From assembly GCA_022511505.1 (NCBI GenBank), contig JAFLTK010000231.1, forward strand, positions 1 to 21,387: a stretch of 21,387 bases of DNA, read 5' to 3'. The position numbers were made by a program, and so were the translations under genes. The DNA comes from Muribaculaceae bacterium (GTDB lineage Bacteria; Bacteroidota; Bacteroidia; Bacteroidales; Muribaculaceae). The notes under the pieces were generated by a model. That model had not been told where the DNA came from. It ran no database searches and was given only the letters and a program-made list of their open reading frames with translations. Position 1 is the first letter of the stretch. The number at the start of each line of letters is the position of its first letter. Shown here one piece after another: positions 15,909 to 21,387 of the stretch.

Positions 15909-15932
15909 ATTCGTCAGTCATGACTGACGAAT
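15909..15932. promoter_or_regulatory. Perfect 24-bp palindrome
   Basis: ATTCGTCAGTCA (15909-15920) is followed directly by its exact reverse complement TGACTGACGAAT (15921-15932) with no spacer. It lies about 230 bases upstream of the purH start and about 120 bases beyond the lipoprotein stop. Symmetry without a T-tract suggests a site for a dimeric protein or a palindromic interspersed repeat, not a terminator. Confidence 0.7.
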
Positions 15933-16054
15933 TACAATCGTTTGTAAATCTGCCGTTTACACATCATATAATAATTCTAAACCAAGAAAAGAACGTTCGA
16001 TCTTCCGGATATAGAAGACCTCAGAAAACTCTTGTAATTACTCTAAAAACATTA

Positions 16055-16549
16055 TTAGTGGTAGACGAGCATATACTCGCCGTTGAGGCCGGGACCTACG
16101 TTGTAGCGGGCGAGGCGGTAGCCATAGTCGCGCGCGGGACCGGTCAAGGGGACGCCAAGGTTGTCAAAGACATCGTAGGTGCTTCCGCAGACCTCACAGC
16201 GGGCGATAAACTGCTCGGGGTCGATGCTGACGCGCACGTTGCGCTTCATCTCGACGGGACAAGCGAGGTCGTAGGCATGATAGTCGCCGTGCATGTCGGT
16301 GACGAGCAATATGCCGCCAAAGCCGGTTTTGCTGATGGTTGTATAGGGATAATTGGCCGGCACGCGTTCCTCCTTGATGAAATTGGCGTGGGAATAGGCA
16401 CCGCTGATACCGTAGGTATTCCAGTCGCCAACGGTGTTGAACGGCAGGCGAACAACCGACGGCGGGATGCGGTTCTCATAGTGGGCACACGACGCGGTCA
16501 GCAGCGCCGACACTGCAACTGCAAGTAACTGAAACACAGGCCGTTTCAT
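16055..16549 (-). CDS. Putative lipoprotein with a degenerate Rieske-like domain
   Basis: A 164-residue exported protein. Residues 1-20 are a signal sequence ending at C21 (LLTASC), a probable though imperfect lipobox, so it is likely an envelope lipoprotein. The rest resembles the Rieske beta-sandwich: HGDYHAYDLACPVE (90-100) and RCEVCGSTYDVFDNLGVPLTGPA (117-139) occupy the places of the two cluster-binding loops. A true Rieske [2Fe-2S] site needs C-x-H and C-x-x-H; here they read C97-P-V-E and C118-x-x-C121, so both histidines are missing. It could bind another metal, a disulfide, or nothing. It lies alone on the minus strand after two hairpins and the SRPBCC gene. The fold is inferred from motif placement and no function is assigned. 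Confidence 0.65.
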   Translation of the reverse strand: MKRPVFQLLAVAVSALLTASCAHYENRIPPSVVRLPFNTVGDWNTYGISGAYSHANFIKEERVPANYPYTTISKTGFGGILLVTDMHGDYHAYDLACPVEMKRNVRVSIDPEQFIARCEVCGSTYDVFDNLGVPLTGPARDYGYRLARYNVGPGLNGEYMLVYH

Positions 16550-16584
16550 CTTCTTTTAGAGGTTTTAATGGATACTTAAATTAC

Positions 16585-16607
16585 ATCGGGGCGCCGTGCG
16601 CCCCGAT
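16585..16607. other. GC-rich stem-loop between the SRPBCC and lipoprotein genes
   Basis: ATCGGGGCGC (16585-16594) pairs with GCGCCCCGAT (16598-16607) around CGT. A short T-run (16613-16617) follows on the plus strand, but no plus-strand gene precedes it. On the minus strand it lies about 36 bases before the lipoprotein ATG and could attenuate or end transcription from the SRPBCC gene. Confidence 0.5.
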
Positions 16608-16620
16608 TATACTTTTTAAC

Positions 16621-16646
16621 GCGTGAGCATCACGGGATGTTCACGC
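16621..16646. other. Second stem-loop after the SRPBCC gene
   Basis: GCGTGAGCATC (16621-16631) pairs with GATGTTCACGC (16636-16646) with one G-T pair and a 4-base loop ACGG. It lies 24 bases after the SRPBCC stop (minus strand), in tandem with the hairpin at 16585-16607. No minus-strand T-tract follows either one. Confidence 0.5.
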
Positions 16647-16669
16647 CATGAATGTTAAAAATCGAGTGT

Positions 16670-17095
16670 TCAGCCTCGGTTGAGGAGGTTGGCAATCACC
16701 TCGGCCATGCGGTCGGCAACCCCTTGCAACTTGGGCCCGACCATGGGCTTGAGCATCATCGGGATGTCAACGTCGAGCTCGGTCGACAGCGCAGTTGTCG
16801 AGGCGCCCTCGGCGGCAAGATTAAACGCAACTTCCATCTGGATGGGCGAACTGACGGGCGCAAACTTCATGCGCGACGGGGCGGTGCGCTCAACTACTTT
16901 CAGCACAATTTCGCCAACAGCCGGAGCCTTGATGACAATTGAATCTTCGGTAAAGTTGATTTCGCCAATCTTTTGGAGTTCCTCCTGAGGAAGGCGGTTG
17001 ATATATTCCTGCAAGCGAGGCAGGTTGGAGATATTTTCAAAGGTTGTCTCGACCGGCTGGTTGACGGTCGTCGCCTTGCTTTTGTATGTAGACAT
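16670..17095 (-). CDS. SRPBCC-fold (START-like) protein
   Basis: A 141-residue soluble protein with no signal peptide. The order of elements fits the helix-grip SRPBCC superfamily: an N-terminal strand (TTVNQPVETTFENISNLPRLQEYI), successive strands (SIVIKAPAVGEIVLKVVERTAPSRMKFAPV, PIQMEVAFNLAAEG, TALSTELDVDIP) and a long C-terminal helix (VGPKLQGVADRMAEVIANLLN). Members bind hydrophobic ligands or polyketide-like molecules; no ligand can be named. It follows pyrE by 88 bases, most of which is an unusual CAA/CAT triplet leader (17105-17155), and is probably transcribed with pyrE. Family call is moderately sure; function unknown. Confidence 0.75.
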   Translation of the reverse strand: MSTYKSKATTVNQPVETTFENISNLPRLQEYINRLPQEELQKIGEINFTEDSIVIKAPAVGEIVLKVVERTAPSRMKFAPVSSPIQMEVAFNLAAEGASTTALSTELDVDIPMMLKPMVGPKLQGVADRMAEVIANLLNRG

Positions 17096-17104
17096 CTTGG
17101 TAAC

Positions 17105-17155
17105 TTGTTGTTATTGATGATGTTATTGTTGTTATTGTTGTTGATGTTGTTGATG
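17105..17155. repeat. 51-base imperfect triplet repeat in the leader of the SRPBCC gene
   Basis: Seventeen consecutive triplets are only TTG, TTA or ATG on the plus strand, so CAA, TAA or CAT in the minus-strand transcript. It ends 10 bases before the SRPBCC ATG. Such CAA-rich RNA is unstructured and could act as an open ribosome-entry leader or vary in length by slippage. Confidence 0.75.
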
Positions 17156-17183
17156 AAACAATAAAACAATAAAAACTAAAAAA

Positions 17184-17816
17184 TTAAACGCGCCAGTTGG
17201 CGGGGTCGTCACGCCACTCGTGGAGAGTCTCGAGGTCCTCGGGCTTGATGTAGCCGATTTCGAGGGCAGTCTCAAGCATGGCGGGATAATTGGAAAGGGT
17301 GTAGAGTTGAACACCGGCTTTCTCGAAGGCCTCCTCGGCAACGGGGAAACCGTAGGTGAAGATTGCAATCATACCAACGACGGTGCAACCTGCATTTTTG
17401 ATAGCCTCAACAGCCTTGAGCGAACTTGAGCCGGTCGAGATAAGATCCTCGACAACAACCACTTTCTGACCCGGCTTGAGATTGCCTTCAATCAAGTTTT
17501 CCAGACCGTGGTCCTTGGGGGTAGAACGAACGTAGGCGTATGGCAAACCGAGTTCATCGGCCACGAGCGCGCCCTGAGCGATGGCTCCGGTGGCAACGCC
17601 GGCGATTGCATCGGCCTCGGGGAAGTTCTCGGCAACGAGGCGTGTGAGTTCCACCTTAATAAGCGTTCTAATCTCGGGGTAGGACAGCGTCAGGCGGTTG
17701 TCGGTATATATTGGCGACTTCCAACCCGACGCCCATGTGAAGGGAATCTCGGGCTGGAGTTTGATTGCGCTGATTTTCAGCAACTTCTCGGCAAGCAATC
17801 TTTCAAGTTGTTTCAT
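17184..17816 (-). CDS. pyrE: Orotate phosphoribosyltransferase PyrE
   Basis: A 210-residue cytosolic enzyme that joins orotate to PRPP to give OMP in pyrimidine synthesis. The PRPP-binding motif VVVVEDLISTGSSS (119-132) carries the paired acidic residues E123-D124. TWASGWKSPIYTDNR (27-41), AIAGVATGAIAQGALVADEL (70-89) and YVRSTPKDHGLENLIEG (95-111, flexible catalytic loop) are typical PyrE blocks. Start is set at 17816 (MKQLERLLAEKLL); the longer frame to 17888 would begin at the predicted transcription start of the TAAATTTG promoter. It is divergent from the MATE-AraC gene, with a shared 267-base intergenic region. It stands alone, not fused to pyrF. Downstream is the SRPBCC gene. Confidence 0.95.
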   Translation of the reverse strand: MKQLERLLAEKLLKISAIKLQPEIPFTWASGWKSPIYTDNRLTLSYPEIRTLIKVELTRLVAENFPEADAIAGVATGAIAQGALVADELGLPYAYVRSTPKDHGLENLIEGNLKPGQKVVVVEDLISTGSSSLKAVEAIKNAGCTVVGMIAIFTYGFPVAEEAFEKAGVQLYTLSNYPAMLETALEIGYIKPEDLETLHEWRDDPANWRV

Positions 17817-17892
17817 CTTTATTGGGGTCTTTGGGTTATGCTGTTTGGACGTTGAGACACGGTCGATACCTTCTTGTCCCAAATTCAAACCG

Positions 17893-17900
17893 CAAATTTA
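17893..17900 (-). promoter_or_regulatory. Putative -7 element of the pyrE promoter
   Basis: The minus strand reads TAAATTTG, an exact TAnnTTTG match, placing the transcription start near 17887 and giving a leader of about 70 bases. The -33 position (around 17920-17923, AGTG) is a poor match. Confidence 0.55.
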
Positions 17901-17954
17901 CAACAAATATTTCACCTTTCACTATTCGTGGTAACTTTTTTGCTTTTTTAACCT

Positions 17955-17974
17955 ATTTGTCGCGATTTGTCGCA
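17955..17974 (+). promoter_or_regulatory. Tandem 10-bp direct repeats upstream of the MATE-AraC promoter, candidate AraC-type operator
   Basis: ATTTGTCGCG (17955-17964) is followed directly by ATTTGTCGCA (17965-17974), nine of ten bases identical and one helical turn apart. The second copy ends 15 bases before the -33 TTTG. AraC-family domains have two helix-turn-helix units that read direct-repeat half-sites on one DNA face, so layout and position fit an activator site. Binding is inferred. Confidence 0.55.
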
Positions 17975-17989
17975 ATTTTTTTCAAAAAT

Positions 17990-18021
17990 TTTGCACCATA
18001 TCGACACAATTATTACCTTTG
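17990..18021 (+). promoter_or_regulatory. Bacteroidetes-type promoter for the MATE-AraC gene
   Basis: TTTG (17990-17993), a 20-base spacer and TACCTTTG (18014-18021) fit the -33/-7 consensus in sequence and spacing. Transcription would start near 18028, giving a leader of about 55 bases to the GTG start. It is the best promoter match in the window. Confidence 0.78.
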
Positions 18022-18083
18022 TGACACCTAATTTTATCACGCATTTATATACAACAACTTAACATATTTATACCATTTATATT

Positions 18084-19859
18084 GTGAAAAGAGATGAAAT
18101 TGACCTTGGGAAAGTACAAATCCCGCGTCTTTTTAAAATGTATCTTTTCCCAACGCTTTTGGGAATGTTGTCGCTCTGTGCAGTGACAGCGACCGACGGA
18201 ATATTCGTTGGCCAAGGGGTTGGCAGCGATGCGCTGGCAGCAGTTAATATATGTATAGCCCCTACAATGTTACTAATGGGAATCGGGCTGATGCTTGGCG
18301 TCGGCTCGTCGGTTGTGTCGTCGGTCCATCTGAGCGCGGGCAATATTAAAGCGGCCCGACTGAATATCACTCAGGCGATGGCCGTTGGCACTCTTGCCAC
18401 TCTTACCTTCCTGTTAATCACCCTTATAAACCCCGAGTTTACAGGCCGCATCCTGGGCAGTAGCGAGTCGCTGATGCCGCTTGTCAAGGACTATATGCCT
18501 TGGATTTTTGTGTGTTGCCTGTGGCAGATATGGTGTGTCATCGGCCTGTTTGTCGTCAGGCTCGACGGGTCGCCTCGATATGCGATGTGGTGCAACATCA
18601 TCCCCGGCGTCCTCAACATTTTCCTCGACTGGCTGTTCATCTTCCCGTTGCACAAAGGGCTGTGGGGCGCTGCCGTCGCGACCTGTCTCAGTTGCCTCGT
18701 CGGCGGATTGATGGTGATGGCCTACATGTTGTTCTTCTCTCGCCGACTGACTTTTATAAAAATAAAATTTAGCACCAAAAGCCTTTGGCTGACCGTCCGC
18801 AACATCATCTATCAATGCAAGATAGGCGCGTCGGCATTGCTCGGCGAGGCGACGATGGGAATGATTATGCTGATGGGCAACCTGGTGTTTATGCGCTACC
18901 TTGGCAACGACGGCGTCGCCGCGTTCAGCATCGCTTGCTATTATTGCCCGTTTGTCTTCATGATTGGCAACGCCATCGCCCAGTCGGCCCAGCCTATCAT
19001 CAGTTACAACTATGGACTGAAATCAAACTCGCGAGTGATTGCTACCGAGCGACTTGCTATTATCTCGGCCATCATTTGCGGCGCCATCGTCACGACCGGC
19101 TTCGTCGTCTTCCCGCGCGCCATGGTCCTCCTGTTCCTGCCCGGTGACAGCCCGGCTGCCGCCATCGCCATCGAGGGCTTCCCCGAGTTTTCGACCGCCT
19201 TTGTGTTCTTTATATTCAACATGACCGCCATCGGCTATTTCCAGAGCGTCGAGAAGGTCATCCCGGCCATCGTTTTTGCACTGTTGCGCGGCGTTGTGTT
19301 CCTCGTGCCGGCGTTTCTGCTCGTCCCCCTTGCTTGGGGAACCGAGGGAATCTGGGAAGCGCTTTTTGTTTCAGAAGCGCTGACAACACTCTGTATCATA
19401 GGATATTACTTCTACCATCGTGTTCATCCCCAAGTAAAAAAACAGCGCGCCGAGAAACCCCATCTGACCGACGCCATCAAGCTCCCCATCGAGGAAATGC
19501 AAGAGCCCAAAAATCCGGCTGATAAGAAATTTTTCAACATCGTCCTCTCGTGGCTTGAAAAAAACTACTCCAACCCCGACCTTAAAATCATTGACATGGT
19601 CGAGGCCACCGGCATGAAACGCTCGGCATTTTACAGCAAACTCAAGGAGGTAACCGGCCTGTCGCCAATCGATTTTGTAACTTGCGTCAGGTTGCGCAAG
19701 GCATGCCGACTGCTCTCGACAACCGCAACACCGATTGCCGACATTGCCCACGCCGTCGGCTACGCCGACTCGCGCTACTTTGCCCGCACCTTCAAGCAAA
19801 GCCTCGGCGTCTCCCCCACCGACTACCGCTCCCGCCACAAAACCACCCCCGCCGAGTAA
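18084..19859 (+). CDS. MATE-family membrane transporter fused to a C-terminal AraC-type DNA-binding domain
   Basis: A single uninterrupted 591-residue frame with two modules. Residues 1-446 are a full MATE-type antiporter: LGKVQIPRLFKMYLFPTLLGML and DGIFVGQGVGSDALAAVNI at the start, then about 12 hydrophobic segments in two halves, with the second-half repeat GNLVFMRYLGNDGVAAFSI at 265-283. Residues 447-480 are a charged linker. Residues 481-586 are an AraC/XylS double helix-turn-helix: YSNPDLKIIDMVEATGMKRSAFYSKLKEVTGLSP (495-528), then TPIADIAHAVGYADSRYFARTFKQSLGVSPTDYR (549-582). A MATE C-terminus is cytoplasmic, so the DNA-binding end can reach DNA. The start is GTG at 18084; the next in-frame ATG (18138) would cut into the first conserved helix. 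Promoter and direct repeats lie upstream. Substrate and target genes are unknown. Confidence 0.9.
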   Translation: MKRDEIDLGKVQIPRLFKMYLFPTLLGMLSLCAVTATDGIFVGQGVGSDALAAVNICIAPTMLLMGIGLMLGVGSSVVSSVHLSAGNIKAARLNITQAMAVGTLATLTFLLITLINPEFTGRILGSSESLMPLVKDYMPWIFVCCLWQIWCVIGLFVVRLDGSPRYAMWCNIIPGVLNIFLDWLFIFPLHKGLWGAAVATCLSCLVGGLMVMAYMLFFSRRLTFIKIKFSTKSLWLTVRNIIYQCKIGASALLGEATMGMIMLMGNLVFMRYLGNDGVAAFSIACYYCPFVFMIGNAIAQSAQPIISYNYGLKSNSRVIATERLAIISAIICGAIVTTGFVVFPRAMVLLFLPGDSPAAAIAIEGFPEFSTAFVFFIFNMTAIGYFQSVEKVIPAIVFALLRGVVFLVPAFLLVPLAWGTEGIWEALFVSEALTTLCIIGYYFYHRVHPQVKKQRAEKPHLTDAIKLPIEEMQEPKNPADKKFFNIVLSWLEKNYSNPDLKIIDMVEATGMKRSAFYSKLKEVTGLSPIDFVTCVRLRKACRLLSTTATPIADIAHAVGYADSRYFARTFKQSLGVSPTDYRSRHKTTPAE

Positions 19860-19980
19860 TCGCCCGCCAATCTCGGCTCTTACGGAAACCGAGAAACAAA
19901 ACCTTGACTACCTCGACCATAATTTCAGGACATTCAAGGACATTCAATCAATTTTAGTATATAATTTCATCTAAAATTAT

Positions 19981-19988
19981 TATTTTTG
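19981..19988 (+). promoter_or_regulatory. Putative -7 element for the AlbA/ATPase gene
   Basis: TATTTTTG matches TAnnTTTG and lies 19 bases before the ATG at 20008. No good -33 TTTG is seen at the right distance, and the implied leader is very short, so this is tentative. The intergenic region also holds a 10-bp tandem duplication GGACATTCAA (19928-19947). Confidence 0.4.
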
Positions 19989-20007
19989 CAATCTAAATAT
20001 TTGCAAA

Positions 20008-21387
20008 ATGATTACTCCTGAAAAGATTTATGAATTGCTTGAGCAAGGTGAGGGACTTCATGTTGAGATGAAGGCTTGTAATGATACTTTACCCCGCTCA
20101 ATTTGGGAATCCTACTCTGCATTTGCTAATACTCGAGGCGGAGTAATCCTTCTTGGGATAACAGAAGACAAGAGTAAACCATTGACCGAAACCCGATTTT
20201 CAATTACAGGAGTTTCAGACGTCAATAAAGTAATTACTGACTTCTTCAATATTCTGAATAACAAGCAGAAAGTAAGTCAAAGCATTCTTGTCGATAGCGA
20301 TGTCAGAATTGTCTCAATTGATGGTAAATATGTTATACATATCGCCATCAACGAAGCCGATTACCGACAGAAACCGATATATATAAACAACAATATCCAG
20401 TCAGGCACATTTAAACGTGTTCACGAAGGAGATAGACACGTGACACCAACTGAATTAACCATGCTCATAAGAGACAGTTGCGATGACACTGACCAGCAAA
20501 TTATAGAACATTACGGAATGGATGATATCGATATAGATACATTAGCAAAATATCGACAAGCCTTTAAAATAGCCAATCCCGAAAATGCCCTCAATGATGT
20601 GTCTGACAAAGAATTCCTATTAAAATTAGGTGGCTATGCCGTAAATAGGCATAAATCCTTGGAAGGAATAACCATGGCCGGGCTTTTAATGTTTGGCAAA
20701 AGTTTGCCTATCCATGAAAATTTTCAGAATTTTAGAGTTGATTACTTAGATTTGATAAATATTGAACTTGGAGATAGCAAAAAATGGAATGATCGTTTAA
20801 CCGATGACGGCCGATGGGAAGATAATCTTTATAATTTCCTTACACTCTCGATGCGCAAGTTGCTGTTTACCCTTCCCTCTGAGGGCAAATTAAATGGCAT
20901 TAAAAGAAACGATGGTGGTCTGCTTCACGAGGCTGTGAGAGAAGCTATGGTCAATAGCATCACATATTGTGACTACAAATTAGGTGGAGTATTACGAATT
21001 GATAGAAAAACCGATAGGATTGTTATGCGCAATCCAGGGGTTTTAAGAATTTCTCCTGAGAGAATTTATAATGGAGAGTACACTCAGGCTCGTAATAGTA
21101 CTATCCAAAAAATGCTTAGAATGGTAGGTTTTGGCGATAACATAGGTTCCGGATTCACTAAAATAATGCAAGCCTGGAAAAATCTCGGTTTTAAGTCTCC
21201 TGACATTCGCGAAGAATGCGAAGTAAATGAAGTTTGGCTAACACTACCTTTGGTTTCAGAATCAACCTGTTATGAACCAGTTTATACCGAAAACGGCGTA
21301 AATGATACTTTAAATGACGCAAATGATACTTTAAACAGCGCAAATGATACTTTAAACGGCGCAAATGATACTTTAAATGACGCAAAT
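20008..21387 (+). CDS. Schlafen/AlbA-type ATP-binding protein (COG2865-like), 3' end outside window
   Basis: 460 residues are visible, with the frame still open at the right edge. Residues about 8-130 fit the AlbA_2/Schlafen-like N-terminal domain: EGLHVEMKACND (E20, K22), SAFANTRGGVILLGI (about 37-51), IHIAINEADYRQKPIYINN and GTFKRVHEGDRHVT. Residues about 300-400 look like a GHKL-type ATPase end: HEAVREAMVNSITYCDY (307-323, N316 in the N-box position), MRNPGVLRI and MVGFGDNIGSGFTKIM (glycines near 375-382). Such proteins are often labelled transcriptional regulators or RecG-like and many are linked to mobile elements or defence, but no role is proven here. From residue 432 it enters four NDTLN[DSG]A repeats. 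It is AT-rich (ATA, TTA, AGA codons) compared with the neighbouring genes, which suggests horizontal acquisition. The usual C-terminal winged helix would lie beyond the window. Confidence 0.8.
   Translation, partial: MITPEKIYELLEQGEGLHVEMKACNDTLPRSIWESYSAFANTRGGVILLGITEDKSKPLTETRFSITGVSDVNKVITDFFNILNNKQKVSQSILVDSDVRIVSIDGKYVIHIAINEADYRQKPIYINNNIQSGTFKRVHEGDRHVTPTELTMLIRDSCDDTDQQIIEHYGMDDIDIDTLAKYRQAFKIANPENALNDVSDKEFLLKLGGYAVNRHKSLEGITMAGLLMFGKSLPIHENFQNFRVDYLDLINIELGDSKKWNDRLTDDGRWEDNLYNFLTLSMRKLLFTLPSEGKLNGIKRNDGGLLHEAVREAMVNSITYCDYKLGGVLRIDRKTDRIVMRNPGVLRISPERIYNGEYTQARNSTIQKMLRMVGFGDNIGSGFTKIMQAWKNLGFKSPDIREECEVNEVWLTLPLVSESTCYEPVYTENGVNDTLNDANDTLNSANDTLNGANDTLNDAN
21301..21387 (+). repeat. 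In-frame 21-bp tandem repeats encoding NDTLN[DSG]A
   Basis: Four full 21-bp units (21301-21321, 21322-21342, 21343-21363, 21364-21384) begin AATGATACTTTAAA and differ only in the fifth to sixth codons; a fifth starts at 21385 and is cut by the window. Units 1 and 4 are identical. Since 21 is a multiple of three, copy-number change would alter linker length without a frameshift. Confidence 0.92.

Larger units (their letters stand above)
15680..16054. other. 375-base gene-free region upstream of purH
   Basis: This stretch is AT-rich and has no supportable coding frame; the frames that cross it on the plus strand continue antisense through the lipoprotein gene. It contains the purH -7 element and the two palindromes listed separately. 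The remaining 120 or so bases next to the lipoprotein stop (15933-16054) show nothing I can identify. I see no RNA gene or known riboswitch. Confidence 0.6.

Noticed and set aside
16900..17169. Asn-rich minus-strand peptide over the triplet repeat
   Set aside because: It runs out of frame through the SRPBCC gene; the poly-Asn is just the triplet leader read as codons.
19871..19894. Terminator after the MATE-AraC gene
   Set aside because: Only a 6-bp stem (TCTCGG/CCGAGA) with a 12-base loop and no T-tract; too weak to call.
21301..21387. CRISPR or minus-strand gene at the right edge
   Set aside because: The repeats have no spacers and are in frame with the AlbA/ATPase gene; the minus-strand frame over them is only the complement of a coding repeat.

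Overview
The window looks like a chromosomal segment from a gut-type Bacteroidales bacterium, probably Muribaculaceae or a near relative. Four things point there: promoters of the Bacteroidetes type (-33 TTTG, -7 TAnnTTTG) instead of sigma70 boxes; the gene order purH-mreBCD-mrdA-rodA; a Kdo-pathway isomerase with only a SIS domain; and secreted pectate lyases with short C-terminal tags. The family-level placement is an inference from style, not a database result.

Layout. Positions 2-4597 (+ strand) hold a truncated secreted protein with a strong terminator, then two tandem secreted family-1 pectate lyases, each with a signal peptide, a PL1 beta-helix, a calcium-binding DxDxDG segment and a C-terminal tag. 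Positions 4598-5612 hold a more AT-rich accessory gene, a four-helix-bundle (S23-like) protein with a topoisomerase-type zinc ribbon, flanked on both sides by arrays of short TTATCGAG-like repeats. Positions 5613-15679 (- strand) form one tightly spaced ten-gene cluster, read purH, mreB, mreC, mreD, mrdA, rodA, recF, DciA-like DUF721, acyl-CoA thioesterase, kdsD-like isomerase. It joins purine synthesis, the rod-shape/elongasome machinery, DNA repair and envelope sugar metabolism in one probable transcription unit; recF and the DUF721 gene overlap by ATGA.

Positions 15680-16054 are a gene-free stretch upstream of purH, with a perfect 24-bp palindrome and a degenerate second copy whose centres are 51 bp apart. 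Positions 16055-17816 (- strand) carry a lipoprotein with a degenerate Rieske-like motif, an SRPBCC-fold protein and pyrE.

The most striking gene is at 18084-19859 (+): a complete MATE-family membrane transporter fused in one uninterrupted frame to a C-terminal AraC-type DNA-binding domain. Its promoter has an ideal Bacteroidetes layout (TTTG-N20-TACCTTTG), and just upstream lie two ATTTGTCGC direct repeats exactly 10 bp apart, the geometry expected of an AraC-family operator. This suggests a membrane-embedded, possibly self-regulating transporter-regulator. The last gene (20008 to the window edge) is an AT-rich Schlafen/AlbA-type ATP-binding protein that runs into in-frame 21-bp repeats encoding NDTLN[DSG]A.
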